Of a DNA stretch of 64,000 nt, positions 29,312 to 37,522 are shown in pieces (the stretch's first letter is position 1; each line of letters begins with the position of its first letter). Both the position numbers and the translations under genes were made by a program. The notes beneath the pieces are model-generated. The model was given only the letters and a program-made list of their open reading frames with translations, was not told the DNA's origin and searched no databases. The DNA lies in the NCBI GenBank assembly GCA_944320795.1, contig CALUIU010000007.1:21478-85477 (forward strand), read 5' to 3'. Source of the DNA: Candidatus Paraprevotella stercoravium (GTDB lineage Bacteria; Bacteroidota; Bacteroidia; Bacteroidales; Bacteroidaceae).

Positions 29312-29382
29312 AGGTGCCCAGCAGATTCGAACTGCTGTGGACGGTTTTGCAGACCGCTACCTAGCCACTCGGTCAGGGCACC
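29312..29382 (-). tRNA. tRNA-Cys (anticodon GCA), copy 3 in transcription order
   Basis: Reverse strand, 71 nt. Acceptor arms GGTGCCC/GGGCACC pair fully; the anticodon loop CTGCAAA gives GCA (Cys); the T-loop carries TTCGAAT; the discriminator base is U as in tRNA-Cys. CCA is not encoded. Identical to the two other copies. Confidence 0.97.
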
Positions 29383-29403
29383 AAATTTATGTGCTGTTTT
29401 TAG

Positions 29404-29474
29404 AGGTGCCCAGCAGATTCGAACTGCTGTGGACGGTTTTGCAGACCGCTACCTAGCCACTCGGTCAGGGCACC
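29404..29474 (-). tRNA. tRNA-Cys (anticodon GCA), copy 2
   Basis: Sequence identical to the neighbouring copies: 7-bp acceptor stem, GCA anticodon, U discriminator, no encoded CCA. Separated from its neighbours by 21- and 22-nt spacers that are themselves nearly identical. Confidence 0.97.
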
Positions 29475-29496
29475 AAAATTTATGTGCTGTTTTTAG

Positions 29497-29567
29497 AGGT
29501 GCCCAGCAGATTCGAACTGCTGTGGACGGTTTTGCAGACCGCTACCTAGCCACTCGGTCAGGGCACC
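29497..29567 (-). tRNA. tRNA-Cys (anticodon GCA), copy 1 (promoter-proximal)
   Basis: Identical to the other copies. It lies 16 bp downstream of a TACCTTTG -7 element on the reverse strand, so the three are probably transcribed as one precursor that ends at the 29267-29308 terminator. Confidence 0.97.
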
Positions 29568-29583
29568 ATTTTGTTTTCGCATG

Positions 29584-29591
29584 CAAAGGTA
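29584..29591 (-). promoter_or_regulatory. Predicted -7 element for the tRNA-Cys cluster
   Basis: The reverse strand reads TACCTTTG, an exact TAnnTTTG match, 16 bp upstream of the first tRNA. Confidence 0.55.
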
Positions 29592-29610
29592 CTACTTTTT
29601 TTGAAATAAA

Positions 29611-29817
29611 CTAATTTTTTGGCACATTTTCTTTGCTCATAGTGCACTTTTTGTTGCTTTTCCCTTTTATTTTGTGCATTTCGTCCTTCAGTTTACACGG
29701 AGTGCTGCATGTATGACATGGGTGAGCATCTGTCGTTGTGATCATTTTATATATGCGACGCATCACCCAAATAGCTGCTGAAAGCAGAATGATGGCGACA
29801 ATGATTTCCTGTATCAT
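29611..29817 (-). CDS. Small single-pass Cys-rich membrane protein, FeoB-associated-like
   Basis: 68 residues from the ATG at 29817; an in-frame ATG at 29847 would put ten residues before the membrane helix. One N-terminal transmembrane helix (about 3-22, IQEIIVAIILLSAAIWVM) is followed by a short basic loop and a HPCHTCSTPCKLK cluster with three Cys and two His spaced as in small metal-binding tails, then a basic end. This is the layout of the FeoB-associated Cys-rich membrane protein family. No feoA or feoB is adjacent, so a role in ferrous iron handling is only inferred. Confidence 0.6.
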   Translation of the reverse strand: MIQEIIVAIILLSAAIWVMRRIYKMITTTDAHPCHTCSTPCKLKDEMHKIKGKSNKKCTMSKENVPKN

Positions 29818-29975
29818 AATTCTATATAATATATATAACCCAGACAAGGGAGTGTTGAATAAATTACTCTTTCAAAAATAATGGAATCTTTTTATTCTCC
29901 CAAAATAAAAATTCTAAAAGGAATTTTTGGAAAAAGAATTTTGTGGAAATATTCCTGTGTTTCACGAGATGAACG

Positions 29976-29983
29976 TATCTTTG
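29976..29983 (+). promoter_or_regulatory. Predicted -7 element for tilS
   Basis: TATCTTTG, an exact TAnnTTTG match, 23 bp before the tilS start. The -33 region is not convincing. Confidence 0.45.
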
Positions 29984-30006
29984 TTCTGTATATAAAATAG
30001 GATATT

Positions 30007-31329
30007 ATGAATTTCATAGAAAAGATAAAGTCATGCATTACACGGCAGGAACTGTTGGATCGTGAAAAAACGGTCTTGGTAGCTTTGAGCGGAGGTGCCG
30101 ACTCTATGGCTTTGGCCTGTGTGCTGCTGGATTTGGGATATAAGATAGAAGTTGCACACTGTAACTTCTGTTTGCGTGGTGAGGAATCCGAACGTGATGA
30201 GGCTTTTGTAACCGCTTTCTGTCACCAAAAGAAAATCCTTTTGCATTTGCGCCGTTTTTCCACGCATGCGTTTGCGCATGAACATCATGTCAGTATTGAG
30301 ATGGCGGCACGGACACTGCGTTATGATTTCTTTGAGGAATTATTACGGGAGCGGAACTTGGATTGTGTGGCTGTGGCACATCATCGGGAAGACAATACGG
30401 AAACCGTACTGCTGAACCTGTTGCGCGGCACGGGAATTCGCGGTTTGTGTGGCATACAATATAAGAATGGAAATGTGGTTCGTCCGTTGCTGGATGTCAG
30501 CCGGCAGGAGATTGAAGATTATCTGGCCGAATGTCATCAGGATTATGTGACGGATACGACAAATTTACAGGATGAAGTGCAACGCAATAAAATCAGACTG
30601 AACGTAATGCCCCGGATGAGAGAAATCTATCCGAATGCGGATGAAAGCATTCATCAGGGAGCGCGCCGATTGAGTGATGCCTGTCGCATTTATGAGTTCG
30701 GTGTGGAGATGCTGGTCCGTAAGGTGGTGCGTGGAAACCAGATCTTATTGGAGGAACTGAAGCAAACTCCTGCTCCGGAAACCGTTTTATATGAGATTTT
30801 GAGTAAAATGCAGTTTAATCCGGCTCAGATATCTGATATCTATAAACAACTGGGAGGGGATCCGGGCAGGGTTTACGAAAGTGCGACACATCGTGTCTTG
30901 CGCGACCGTGACGCATTGGTCTTTGAGGAAAAAAAGATGCAGGAAGACAGATTTGAAAAGGTTCTTCCTTTGGAGGGACTCGTATCTGTTACGGACGACA
31001 TCCGATTTCTGATTTCACGTTCCACATATCATTCCGGTGATCCTTTGCCACGCGAAAAAAATATGCTTTGTCTGGATCTGGAAAAAGTGGAGTTCCCTTT
31101 GGTTGTACGTACTCCGAAGCCTGGTGACCGGTTTATGCCTTTTGGAATGAAGGGAATGAAGCTGGTAAGTGACTTTCTGACAGATCTGAAAAAGAATTTG
31201 TTTGAGAAAGAAAGACAGTTGCTGGTATGTAGTGGCGATAAAATAGCCTGGGTGGTAGGAGAGCGACCGGATGAGCGCTTTCGGGTTACGGATATGACCC
31301 GCCATATATTGTGTATCCGGAAAATCTGA
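30007..31329 (+). CDS. tilS: tRNA(Ile)-lysidine synthetase
   Basis: 440 residues. It converts C34 of the CAU-anticodon tRNA-Ile to lysidine with ATP and lysine, so that the tRNA reads AUA and is charged with Ile; it is essential in most bacteria. An N-type PP-loop SGGADSMAL (about 28-36), the HCNFCLRGEESERDEAFV segment, the conserved VAHHREDNTETVLLNLLRG (His/Asp cluster, about 118-136), and a C-terminal TilS domain (about 350-440, with PKPGDRFMPFGMKGMK). It is convergent with the following lipoprotein gene. Confidence 0.97.
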   Translation: MNFIEKIKSCITRQELLDREKTVLVALSGGADSMALACVLLDLGYKIEVAHCNFCLRGEESERDEAFVTAFCHQKKILLHLRRFSTHAFAHEHHVSIEMAARTLRYDFFEELLRERNLDCVAVAHHREDNTETVLLNLLRGTGIRGLCGIQYKNGNVVRPLLDVSRQEIEDYLAECHQDYVTDTTNLQDEVQRNKIRLNVMPRMREIYPNADESIHQGARRLSDACRIYEFGVEMLVRKVVRGNQILLEELKQTPAPETVLYEILSKMQFNPAQISDIYKQLGGDPGRVYESATHRVLRDRDALVFEEKKMQEDRFEKVLPLEGLVSVTDDIRFLISRSTYHSGDPLPREKNMLCLDLEKVEFPLVVRTPKPGDRFMPFGMKGMKLVSDFLTDLKKNLFEKERQLLVCSGDKIAWVVGERPDERFRVTDMTRHILCIRKI

Positions 31330-31347
31330 GAAGCGGAAAAACATTTT

Positions 31348-31401
31348 CAAATCCGACGCGTTTTCGAGAATGGATTTAAAACGGAAAACGCGTCGGATTT
31401 G
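31348..31401. terminator. Hairpin between convergent tilS and lipoprotein genes
   Basis: A perfect 18-bp stem (31348-31365 with 31384-31401) with an 18-nt loop, 18 bp after the tilS stop and 9 bp before the end of the convergent gene. No long T-run follows, so it may work as an RNA 3' end stabiliser as well as a terminator. Confidence 0.75.
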
Positions 31402-31410
31402 GAATAAGGT

Positions 31411-31839
31411 TTATCGTGAGGCAGCCGGTGCTGTTTCATAGTCTGCCGGAGCAAACTGGATGGATAATGAAGTCTTGCCGGTTGCTTTTGACTTGTATAT
31501 GTATTTGAAGTTGATACGTTCTTTTTTGTATTTACGCAGCTGCACGGAGTTGATAATATCGTTTTTCAGCTGTTTTGTAAACCCTTCTACAACTTCTGGA
31601 GTCAGTGTGTTGGTGCTATCCAGAATTCCCTCTAAAGTGTAGTAATATTGTAATGTGCGCTGGTCTATATCATATGCCATACTGTCAAGAACCGTACATG
31701 GGTCAATTCGAAGCGGGCAGTGCTGTTCGGTATATTCTATCGATTCGCGTGCGCAACGTTTGTCAAAACTCTCGAACTGGCAGCTTCCCAATATGGCGGC
31801 TGTTGCAAATACTGGGATTAATAACTTTCTTTTCTTCAT
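31411..31839 (-). CDS. Hypothetical lipoprotein
   Basis: 142 residues. The N-terminus MKKRKLLIPVFATAAILGSC has a lipobox with Cys20, so it is a lipoprotein. The mature part starts acidic (FESFDKR), includes two further Cys, and has a mixed helix and strand pattern ending with SIQFAPADYE. I do not recognise the family. It stands alone, convergent with tilS. Confidence 0.75.
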   Translation of the reverse strand: MKKRKLLIPVFATAAILGSCQFESFDKRCARESIEYTEQHCPLRIDPCTVLDSMAYDIDQRTLQYYYTLEGILDSTNTLTPEVVEGFTKQLKNDIINSVQLRKYKKERINFKYIYKSKATGKTSLSIQFAPADYETAPAASR

Positions 31840-31891
31840 TTTTTTATAATAATATCATCAGAACTATTCTGCGAAGTTAACTTTTTTATTG

Positions 31892-31899
31892 TACATTTG
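31892..31899 (+). promoter_or_regulatory. Predicted -7 element for the C_GCAxxG_C_C gene
   Basis: TACATTTG (exact TAnnTTTG), with TCTG at 31868-31871 as a near -33 box at 20-nt spacing. The same 13-nt core TACATTTGCAACG recurs at 32488 before the next gene but one. Confidence 0.5.
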
Positions 31900-31919
31900 C
31901 AACGCAAAAAAGTATATAT

Positions 31920-32399
31920 ATGTTAATTGATAAAGAAGAAAGAATAGCCAAAGCTGTCGCCTTGTTTAAAGAAGGCTACAACTGCGCACAATCTGTTGTT
32001 GGAGCTTTTGCGGATTTATATGGTTTCTCTCAGGAGCAGGCTTTTAAAATGGCAGCCTCATTTGGTGGCGGTATCGGACGTATGCGCCAGACTTGTGGAG
32101 CGGCCTGTGGAATGTTCTTGGTTGCCGGATTGGATTGTGGGGCGGTAGATGGAAGTGACCGTGAGGGGAAATCACATAACTATGCTGTAGTTCAGGAGCT
32201 GGCCCGAAAATTTGAACAGGAAAGCGGTTCTTTGATTTGTGCTGAATTGCTAGGCCTGAAACCTAAGACTCCCATTGTGTCTCAAGCAGAAGAACGCACG
32301 GGAGCGTATTATGCGAAACGTCCCTGCGTGAAAATGGTAGAAACTGCTGCACGGATTTTTGCCGAGTACCTGATAAATAAGGACAATAGTAACGTCTGA
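31920..32399 (+). CDS. C_GCAxxG_C_C family protein
   Basis: 159 residues. It carries the defining cysteine pattern of this family: GYNCAQSV (about 20-27), then GGGIGRMRQTCGAACGM (about 48-64) and LDCG (about 70-73), with a further Cys near 103 (LICAELL) and RPCVKMV (about 138). The spaced cysteines probably bind a metal or a redox cofactor; members are sometimes next to oxidoreductases, but no function is established. A single gene with its own promoter. The signature and length are typical, and the start at 31920 fits the promoter position. Confidence 0.88.
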   Translation: MLIDKEERIAKAVALFKEGYNCAQSVVGAFADLYGFSQEQAFKMAASFGGGIGRMRQTCGAACGMFLVAGLDCGAVDGSDREGKSHNYAVVQELARKFEQESGSLICAELLGLKPKTPIVSQAEERTGAYYAKRPCVKMVETAARIFAEYLINKDNSNV

Positions 32400-32487
32400 A
32401 AATGTAATATTATTGAATTATCTTTTGATTTTTTTGAAAAAACTAGAGATTTAATCAAAAAAATTCCGTTTTTACCATAAAAAGTAT

Positions 32488-32495
32488 TACATTTG
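32488..32495 (+). promoter_or_regulatory. Predicted -7 element for the DUF2582 gene
   Basis: TACATTTG, an exact TAnnTTTG match in the same TACATTTGCAACG core as at 31892. It implies a leader of about 60 nt. Confidence 0.5.
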
Positions 32496-32559
32496 CAACG
32501 TCCTAAAGAAAAGGAATTAATCTTAAAAAGCAAATAGTTTAATATAAAAGAAAATAATT

Positions 32560-32763
32560 ATGCAAGAAAAAGCTGGAGTAATTGCAGGTGCAATTTGGAA
32601 TGTATTGGATCAGGTAGAATCCATGAGTGCAAAAGACCTGAAGAAAGCAGTAAAGTTGAAGACAGAAAAGGATTTGTATCTGGGTCTCGGCTGGTTGCTG
32701 AGAGAGGATAAGCTGAATGTTGAGGGAGACGAGAAAGATCCTGTTTTTTCACTGAAAAAGTAA
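32560..32763 (+). CDS. Small winged-helix protein (DUF2582 family)
   Basis: 67 residues. The pattern GVIAGAIWNVLD, SAKDLKKAVKL and DLYLGLGWLLREDKL matches the winged helix-turn-helix DUF2582 family, in which the middle helix is the recognition-helix equivalent and GWLLREDK leads into the wing. DNA binding is assumed from the fold and not shown. These proteins are abundant and conserved in Bacteroidales. A strong terminator follows immediately, so it is monocistronic. Confidence 0.85.
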   Translation: MQEKAGVIAGAIWNVLDQVESMSAKDLKKAVKLKTEKDLYLGLGWLLREDKLNVEGDEKDPVFSLKK

Positions 32764-32783
32764 AATCTGTTTCGTAATATCAC

Positions 32784-32820
32784 AAATATGTCCATGACAG
32801 TTTCGTTCATGGACATATTT
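32784..32820 (+). terminator. Intrinsic terminator after the DUF2582 gene
   Basis: A perfect 14-bp stem (32784-32797 with 32807-32820), 9-nt loop and a run of eight T. It starts 21 bp after the stop and directly precedes the lepA promoter. Confidence 0.88.
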
Positions 32821-32832
32821 TTTTTATCTTTG
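32801..32832 (+). promoter_or_regulatory. Predicted promoter of lepA
   Basis: TATCTTTG at 32825-32832 (exact TAnnTTTG) with TTTC at 32801-32804 at 20-nt spacing; the upstream box lies inside the preceding terminator hairpin. The ATG is 24 bp downstream. Confidence 0.5.
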
Positions 32833-32856
32833 CATAAAAACAAAGAATTATAAAAA

Positions 32857-34638
32857 ATGAAACATATCAGAAATTTCTGTATTATTGCACACATTGATCA
32901 CGGCAAATCCACTCTGGCAGACCGCTTGCTGGAATATACCAATACTGTCAAAGTAACTGAAGGGCAGATGCTGGATGATATGGATCTGGAACGTGAACGT
33001 GGAATCACGATCAAGAGTCATGCCATCCAAATGGAGTATGAATATCAGGGGGAACAATATACCTTGAACCTGATTGACACTCCGGGACACGTGGACTTTT
33101 CTTATGAAGTGTCCCGCTCTATTGCGGCTTGCGAAGGAGCCTTGTTGATTGTGGATGCCACTCAGGGTGTTCAGGCACAGACGATTTCAAATCTGTATAT
33201 GGCCATAGATCATGATCTGGAGATTATTCCGGTTATCAATAAATGTGATATGGTGAACGCCATGCCGGAGGAAGTGGAAGATGAAATTATTGATCTTCTG
33301 GGATGTGACCGAGAGGATATTATCCGTGCTTCAGGAAAAACCGGTATGGGAGTAGATGAGATCCTCAAGGCTGTTGTTGAACGTATTCCGGCTCCAAAGG
33401 GAGATGAGGATGCACCGCTGCAGGCTTTGATTTTCGATTCTGTATTTAACTCTTTCCGTGGAATCATCGCTTATTTCAAGATTGTAAATGGAAGTATCAA
33501 GTCGGGAGACAAAGTGGTGTTCATCAACACGGGGAAGGAATATTCGGCTGATGAGATAGGTGTGCTGAAAATGGATATGGTTCCCAAAAAAGAGCTGCAT
33601 TGCGGAGATGTGGGATATATTGTATCGGGCATCAAAACGGCAACAGAGGTGAAAGTCGGTGATACCATTACTCATGTGGCCCGCCCGTGTGACCAGGCCA
33701 TTGCCGGATTTGAGGAAGTGAAGCCTATGGTCTTTGCCGGTGTTTATCCCATAGAAACTGAAGATTTCGAGAATCTTCGTGCATCGTTGGAGAAGCTTCA
33801 GCTTAACGATGCGTCACTGACTTTCCAGCCGGAGTCTTCTGTGGCTTTGGGCTTTGGGTTCCGGTGTGGCTTTTTGGGCTTGTTGCATATGGAAATCATT
33901 CAGGAACGTCTGGACCGTGAATTCAATATGGATGTGATTACTACGGTGCCGAATGTTTCTTATATGGTATATGACAAGCAAGGTGAAGTAAAGGAGGTGC
34001 ACAACCCGGCCGGAATGCCTGATGTGACTTTGATAGATCATATTGAAGAACCTTATATCAAGGCAACGATTATCACGACAACCAATTTTATAGGTCCGAT
34101 CATGTCTTTATGCCTTGGCAAACGCGGTGAATTGCTGAAACAGGAATATATCAGCGGAAACCGTGTAGAGTTGCATTATAACATGCCGTTAGGCGAGATA
34201 GTGATTGATTTTTATGATAAACTGAAAAGTATCTCCAAAGGATATGCCTCTTTTGATTATCATCAGGATGGTTTCCGTCCGTCAAAACTGGTGAAACTGG
34301 ATATCTTGCTTAATGGAGAACCTGTTGATGCGTTGTCTACCTTGACTCATTTTGACAATGCTACGGATTTCGGTCGCAGAATGTGTGAGAAACTGAAAGA
34401 CTTGCTGCCCAGACAGCAGTTTGATATTGCCATTCAGGCGGCCATCGGGGCTAAGATCATTGCCCGTGAGACTGTAAAACAAGTAAGAAAGGATGTGACG
34501 GCCAAATGTTATGGCGGTGACATCAGCAGAAAAAGAAAATTGCTCGAAAAACAAAAGAAGGGTAAGAAGCGAATGAAGCAGATTGGAAATGTTCAGGTGC
34601 CTCAGAAAGCTTTCTTGGCTGTTCTTAAATTAGATTAA
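32857..34638 (+). CDS. lepA: Elongation factor 4 (LepA)
   Basis: 593 residues, a translational GTPase associated with ribosome biogenesis, initiation and back-translocation. G1 AHIDHGKST (about 10-18), the switch [10 protein letters not shown]3 DTPGHVDF, and G4 NKCDM are intact. Domains II to V follow, including [14 protein letters not shown]. The LepA-specific C-terminal domain ends with the basic [19 protein letters not shown], unlike EF-G. A Crp/Fnr-type gene starts 4 bp after the stop. Confidence 0.98.
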   Translation: MKHIRNFCIIAHIDHGKSTLADRLLEYTNTVKVTEGQMLDDMDLERERGITIKSHAIQMEYEYQGEQYTLNLIDTPGHVDFSYEVSRSIAACEGALLIVDATQGVQAQTISNLYMAIDHDLEIIPVINKCDMVNAMPEEVEDEIIDLLGCDREDIIRASGKTGMGVDEILKAVVERIPAPKGDEDAPLQALIFDSVFNSFRGIIAYFKIVNGSIKSGDKVVFINTGKEYSADEIGVLKMDMVPKKELHCGDVGYIVSGIKTATEVKVGDTITHVARPCDQAIAGFEEVKPMVFAGVYPIETEDFENLRASLEKLQLNDASLTFQPESSVALGFGFRCGFLGLLHMEIIQERLDREFNMDVITTVPNVSYMVYDKQGEVKEVHNPAGMPDVTLIDHIEEPYIKATIITTTNFIGPIMSLCLGKRGELLKQEYISGNRVELHYNMPLGEIVIDFYDKLKSISKGYASFDYHQDGFRPSKLVKLDILLNGEPVDALSTLTHFDNATDFGRRMCEKLKDLLPRQQFDIAIQAAIGAKIIARETVKQVRKDVTAKCYGGDISRKRKLLEKQKKGKKRMKQIGNVQVPQKAFLAVLKLD

Positions 34639-34642
34639 TCTT

Positions 34643-35230
34643 ATGGATACCAGGGATGTTGCTCGTGAAATAGCGCGAATTTATTGCAGACTTACGCCTG
34701 CCGGTATTAATGCGTTGGCTGAAATGCTTGTACCGTTTAAATATGCAAAAGGGGATGTAATCATGCCGGAAGGGCATGTTTGCGAGTATATGTATTTTGT
34801 CAGCAAAGGTATGGTGCGTCAGTATTATTATAAGAATAATAGAGATGTCACCGAGCATTTCTCTTACGAAGGAAGGATTGTAATCTGCATAGAGAGCTTT
34901 CTGAAGCAAGAGCCCTCCAGACTGATAGTTGAAGCATTGGAGAATAGTGTGCTTTACGGTATACCCTACGATAAACTGCAACGTATGTCTGAAGAGAACC
35001 GTGAAATCGAGTTGTTGTTCCGCAAGATTCTGGAACATGCTCTGATCAGTTCGCAGGTGTATGCCGACAGCCAGCGTTTTGAGAATGCAACGGAACGATA
35101 TCAGCGTTTATTGGACAATAAACCGGAGATTCTGCTCCGGGCTCCGATGGTGCATGTCGCGTCGTATTTGCAGATGACACCAGAGACTTTGAGTCGTGTC
35201 CGTGCGGCGCATCTTGACGGAGAGAAGTAA
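34643..35230 (+). CDS. Crp/Fnr family transcriptional regulator
   Basis: 195 residues. An N-terminal cyclic-nucleotide-binding-like beta-roll (about 25-110: PFKYAKGDVIMPEG, YFVSKGMVRQYYY, EHFSYEGRI) is followed by a long dimer helix (about 115-145) and a C-terminal region with the VASYLQMTPETLSRVRA helix-turn-helix (about 170-187). It lacks the Arg/Ser pair of a classical cAMP pocket and the N-terminal Cys of Fnr, so the signal is unknown. Such short Crp-like proteins are common in Bacteroidetes. Co-transcribed with lepA by position. Confidence 0.85.
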   Translation: MDTRDVAREIARIYCRLTPAGINALAEMLVPFKYAKGDVIMPEGHVCEYMYFVSKGMVRQYYYKNNRDVTEHFSYEGRIVICIESFLKQEPSRLIVEALENSVLYGIPYDKLQRMSEENREIELLFRKILEHALISSQVYADSQRFENATERYQRLLDNKPEILLRAPMVHVASYLQMTPETLSRVRAAHLDGEK

Positions 35231-35263
35231 CGAATGAGGGCGGAAATCATCCGCCCTCATTCG
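35231..35263. terminator. Intrinsic terminator after the lepA-crp unit
   Basis: A perfect 14-bp stem (35231-35244 with 35250-35263), 5-nt loop, then T6. It starts right after the Crp-type stop and ends 4 bp before the end of the convergent HPPK gene. Confidence 0.9.
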
Positions 35264-35267
35264 TTTT

Positions 35268-35657
35268 TTATAAAAGATGCCGTAAATCGGACATGGCTTG
35301 CTGATAATAGGAGCGGTTTAACTCTTCTGCTTTCAGGGTCTGATCGTTTATCTGCAGAATGTCCAGATCAAGTCTGACAATCTCCTGTTTCTTGTCTTCC
35401 GGGGTCCGTCCGGCTTCTTTTTCCAGTTTCTTCAGAGCATGGCAAATCCCCGGAATATCAGTTTGTGTACGTACCAATGCCAGTTGATTCAGGAATGGCT
35501 GCAGATTGGTTTGAAAGCCTACCGGTTCCGTCTGCAGTAATCTGCTGAACACAATATCTGGGAAAATAGTCTGCAGATTTCTGCGGGCAAACTCCAAATG
35601 ATTCTTTGAATCGTAGTTTGACCCCATTCCAATAATAACGGTATTTGTTCTTTCCAT
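35268..35657 (-). CDS. HPPK-like protein (2-amino-4-hydroxy-6-hydroxymethyldihydropteridine pyrophosphokinase)
   Basis: 129 residues, about 30 shorter than typical FolK. Recognisable HPPK elements are the start IIGMGSN, LLQTEPVGF, PFLNQLALVRT, LEKEAGR and RLDLDIL, where the two Asp of LDLDIL bind Mg-ATP. The Trp-Gly-Pro-Arg loop between GR and RLDLDIL is reduced, and the C-terminal part is cut short. HPPK transfers pyrophosphate from ATP to the pterin in folate synthesis. Either a compact FolK or a divergent homologue; no other folate gene is nearby. Confidence 0.75.
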   Translation of the reverse strand: MERTNTVIIGMGSNYDSKNHLEFARRNLQTIFPDIVFSRLLQTEPVGFQTNLQPFLNQLALVRTQTDIPGICHALKKLEKEAGRTPEDKKQEIVRLDLDILQINDQTLKAEELNRSYYQQAMSDLRHLL

Positions 35658-35669
35658 ATCTTATAATTT

Positions 35670-35706
35670 GCGACCAGATAAGGCTGTCTATTCCTTATCT
35701 GGTCGC
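35670..35706. terminator. Hairpin between the sensor kinase and HPPK genes
   Basis: A perfect 14-bp stem (35670-35683 with 35693-35706), 9-nt loop, 13 bp after the kinase stop on the reverse strand. The longer T-run (ATCTTTTT) is on the forward side, where no gene ends, so its direction is unclear. Confidence 0.65.
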
Positions 35707-35719
35707 ATCTTTTTATGAA

Positions 35720-37519
35720 TTATGAGTTTAATGTCTTTGCGGTCAGCATGTTGTTATGCTTTTTCTTCAGCATGAAGATAAATTCCAGTCCGCCGTCAGG
35801 TACCTGCTTGGCATGGACAGTTCCACCGTGGAAGACTATCGCGTTTTTGACAATAGCCAATCCCAGACCTGTGCCGCCTATTTTCCGGCTTCTTCCTTTG
35901 TCTACACGATAAAAGCGTTCAAACAGGCGTGAAAGATGACTGGGATCTACTCCCACACCATTGTCCTTAAAACTGAAGAAATAGAAATCTTCGTCCTCGA
36001 AAATACAGCTGATGGTAATTTCCTTACCGACCCCGGCGTAGGCAATGGCATTGTCTGCCAGATTGCGGAATATAGAGTAGAGCAGGGAGAAGTTTCCGTC
36101 TATCATCATGTTATCGGGGAACGAACAGTGTACGGTCATTTGCTTTTCTTCCAGAGGCAGTGCCAGTTCTGCTACGATATTCCGGATAATCTGACTCAGG
36201 TCAAGCAGTTCGACATCAATGAGTGACGATGCTTCATCAAGACGTGTCAGAGCCGTGATATCACGCAGCAGATTGGTCAGACGCTGGCTTTGTGCGTAAC
36301 TCCTCTGCAAGAACTGATTCATGGTGTTTTGAGGCAAATCCGGATTGTTGATAATCGTTTCCAAATATCCCTGTATGCTGCTTACCGGAGTCTTCAACTC
36401 ATGAGCCATGTTTTGGGTAATCTGCCGCTTCATGCGGGCTTGTTCCTCTTGTTTTGTGATATCACAAATGGTCAGCTCAAAACTGGCGTCCTGAAAGACA
36501 ACGGCATCAATAGAAAATATATAGCCGCTACGGTCTATTATCTCCGTCATGATCTTTGATTCCGCAACCGCATAATCCTTGCACGTCTCCTCAATAAACT
36601 GAGTCAGTTTGGCAAATTCCGGGATGTTGAATACGTCCTGAATAGATTCGATGTTTTTGCCGATAATCAGGTTCGCGTATTGTGTGAACAGTGCGTTCGA
36701 AAGTATTACCTCACGTTTTGGATTGAAGATGGCCAGTCCTTCGTTGGAGATCTGCAGATGGGCAATCAGTTTCTCTCGGGCAATATATAATTCGTCTTTT
36801 GTTCTGCGAAGCCGGTAATAGATATCCACTATATGCCGGGCTATCATATCCAGTTCATTGTCGCCGGTGGAATGCTGTTTCAACTCAAACGGCTCGTCCA
36901 TGTCCGCTTTCTTGGCAAAGAGGCGCAGCTGGGTGATGGTCTTTCCTAATCGGGCCGTCATCTTGTAGACAACAAATGTCAGCACAAAAGTAATGAACAG
37001 AATCCCCCACAGGTAATTCATGTCGGCTTTCAATCGTTTGGACAGGCTGAAATCATAGGGTAGCGCGCACCGGATGATCATTTTTGAGGGCTTGAAATAG
37101 CTGGCGTAATAGAAATAGGGCATCTTCATTGTTTCTGAATTACGCATAATGGAATATCCAGAACCATATTTCAACGCTTTGATTACTTCTTCACGTTGGG
37201 CGTGATTTTTCATCGTGGCCGCAGCCTGTTGGTTGTCGTAGATGATACGGCCGGAAGGAGTAATAAGTGTTACGCGCAGATTTTCAATATGAGAGAAGGA
37301 GGCAAAGGAATCGACTACTTCTTCGTAATCCGATAGGTCACTGTTTTCCAGCATTTTATGTAACTGGCTGTTAAAGATGGCCAAACGGTCATTCAGCAGC
37401 TCAATTTTGTATTCTCTTTCGCGGGAATACTGATAAAAAGTAAAGCATCCGGCAAAGAGCCAGAAAAGCAGAATGATGGAAAGAAACAGTTTGTTGGAAA
37501 ATGTCAGTCTGAAGTGCAT
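35720..37519 (-). CDS. Sensor histidine kinase, PhoR-like
   Basis: 599 residues. Two membrane helices (about 10-30 and 165-185) flank a periplasmic sensor domain. A HAMP-like region and a PAS-like domain follow (about 190-355, with NEGLAIFNPKREVILSN). The kinase core has the H-box MAHELKTPVSSIQGYLE (His near 374), N-box NLADNAIAYAG, DNGVGVDPSHLSRLFERFYRVD and GGTGLGLAIVKN. It autophosphorylates and passes phosphate to the response regulator encoded 3 bp upstream. Because of the architecture and the adjacent PiT phosphate transporter, a PhoR-like role in phosphate sensing is inferred. Confidence 0.92.
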   Translation of the reverse strand: MHFRLTFSNKLFLSIILLFWLFAGCFTFYQYSREREYKIELLNDRLAIFNSQLHKMLENSDLSDYEEVVDSFASFSHIENLRVTLITPSGRIIYDNQQAAATMKNHAQREEVIKALKYGSGYSIMRNSETMKMPYFYYASYFKPSKMIIRCALPYDFSLSKRLKADMNYLWGILFITFVLTFVVYKMTARLGKTITQLRLFAKKADMDEPFELKQHSTGDNELDMIARHIVDIYYRLRRTKDELYIAREKLIAHLQISNEGLAIFNPKREVILSNALFTQYANLIIGKNIESIQDVFNIPEFAKLTQFIEETCKDYAVAESKIMTEIIDRSGYIFSIDAVVFQDASFELTICDITKQEEQARMKRQITQNMAHELKTPVSSIQGYLETIINNPDLPQNTMNQFLQRSYAQSQRLTNLLRDITALTRLDEASSLIDVELLDLSQIIRNIVAELALPLEEKQMTVHCSFPDNMMIDGNFSLLYSIFRNLADNAIAYAGVGKEITISCIFEDEDFYFFSFKDNGVGVDPSHLSRLFERFYRVDKGRSRKIGGTGLGLAIVKNAIVFHGGTVHAKQVPDGGLEFIFMLKKKHNNMLTAKTLNS

Positions 37520-37522
37520 TTC

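Larger units (their letters stand above)
29312..29567 (-). repeat. Triplicated 92-93 bp tandem repeat carrying tRNA-Cys
   Basis: Three copies of a unit made of tRNA-Cys plus a spacer with the shared core AATTTATGTGCTGTTTTTAG (forward strand). The second spacer has one extra A. Near identity of the spacers indicates recent duplication or ongoing gene conversion. Confidence 0.9.

Noticed and set aside
29312..29567. CRISPR-like array
   Set aside because: Regular spacing comes from three tRNA genes of 71 nt with repeated short spacers; there are no variable spacers or cas genes.
29309..29614. 101-codon forward frame with three near-identical peptide repeats
   Set aside because: The repeats are the complement of the three tRNA-Cys genes, not a protein.
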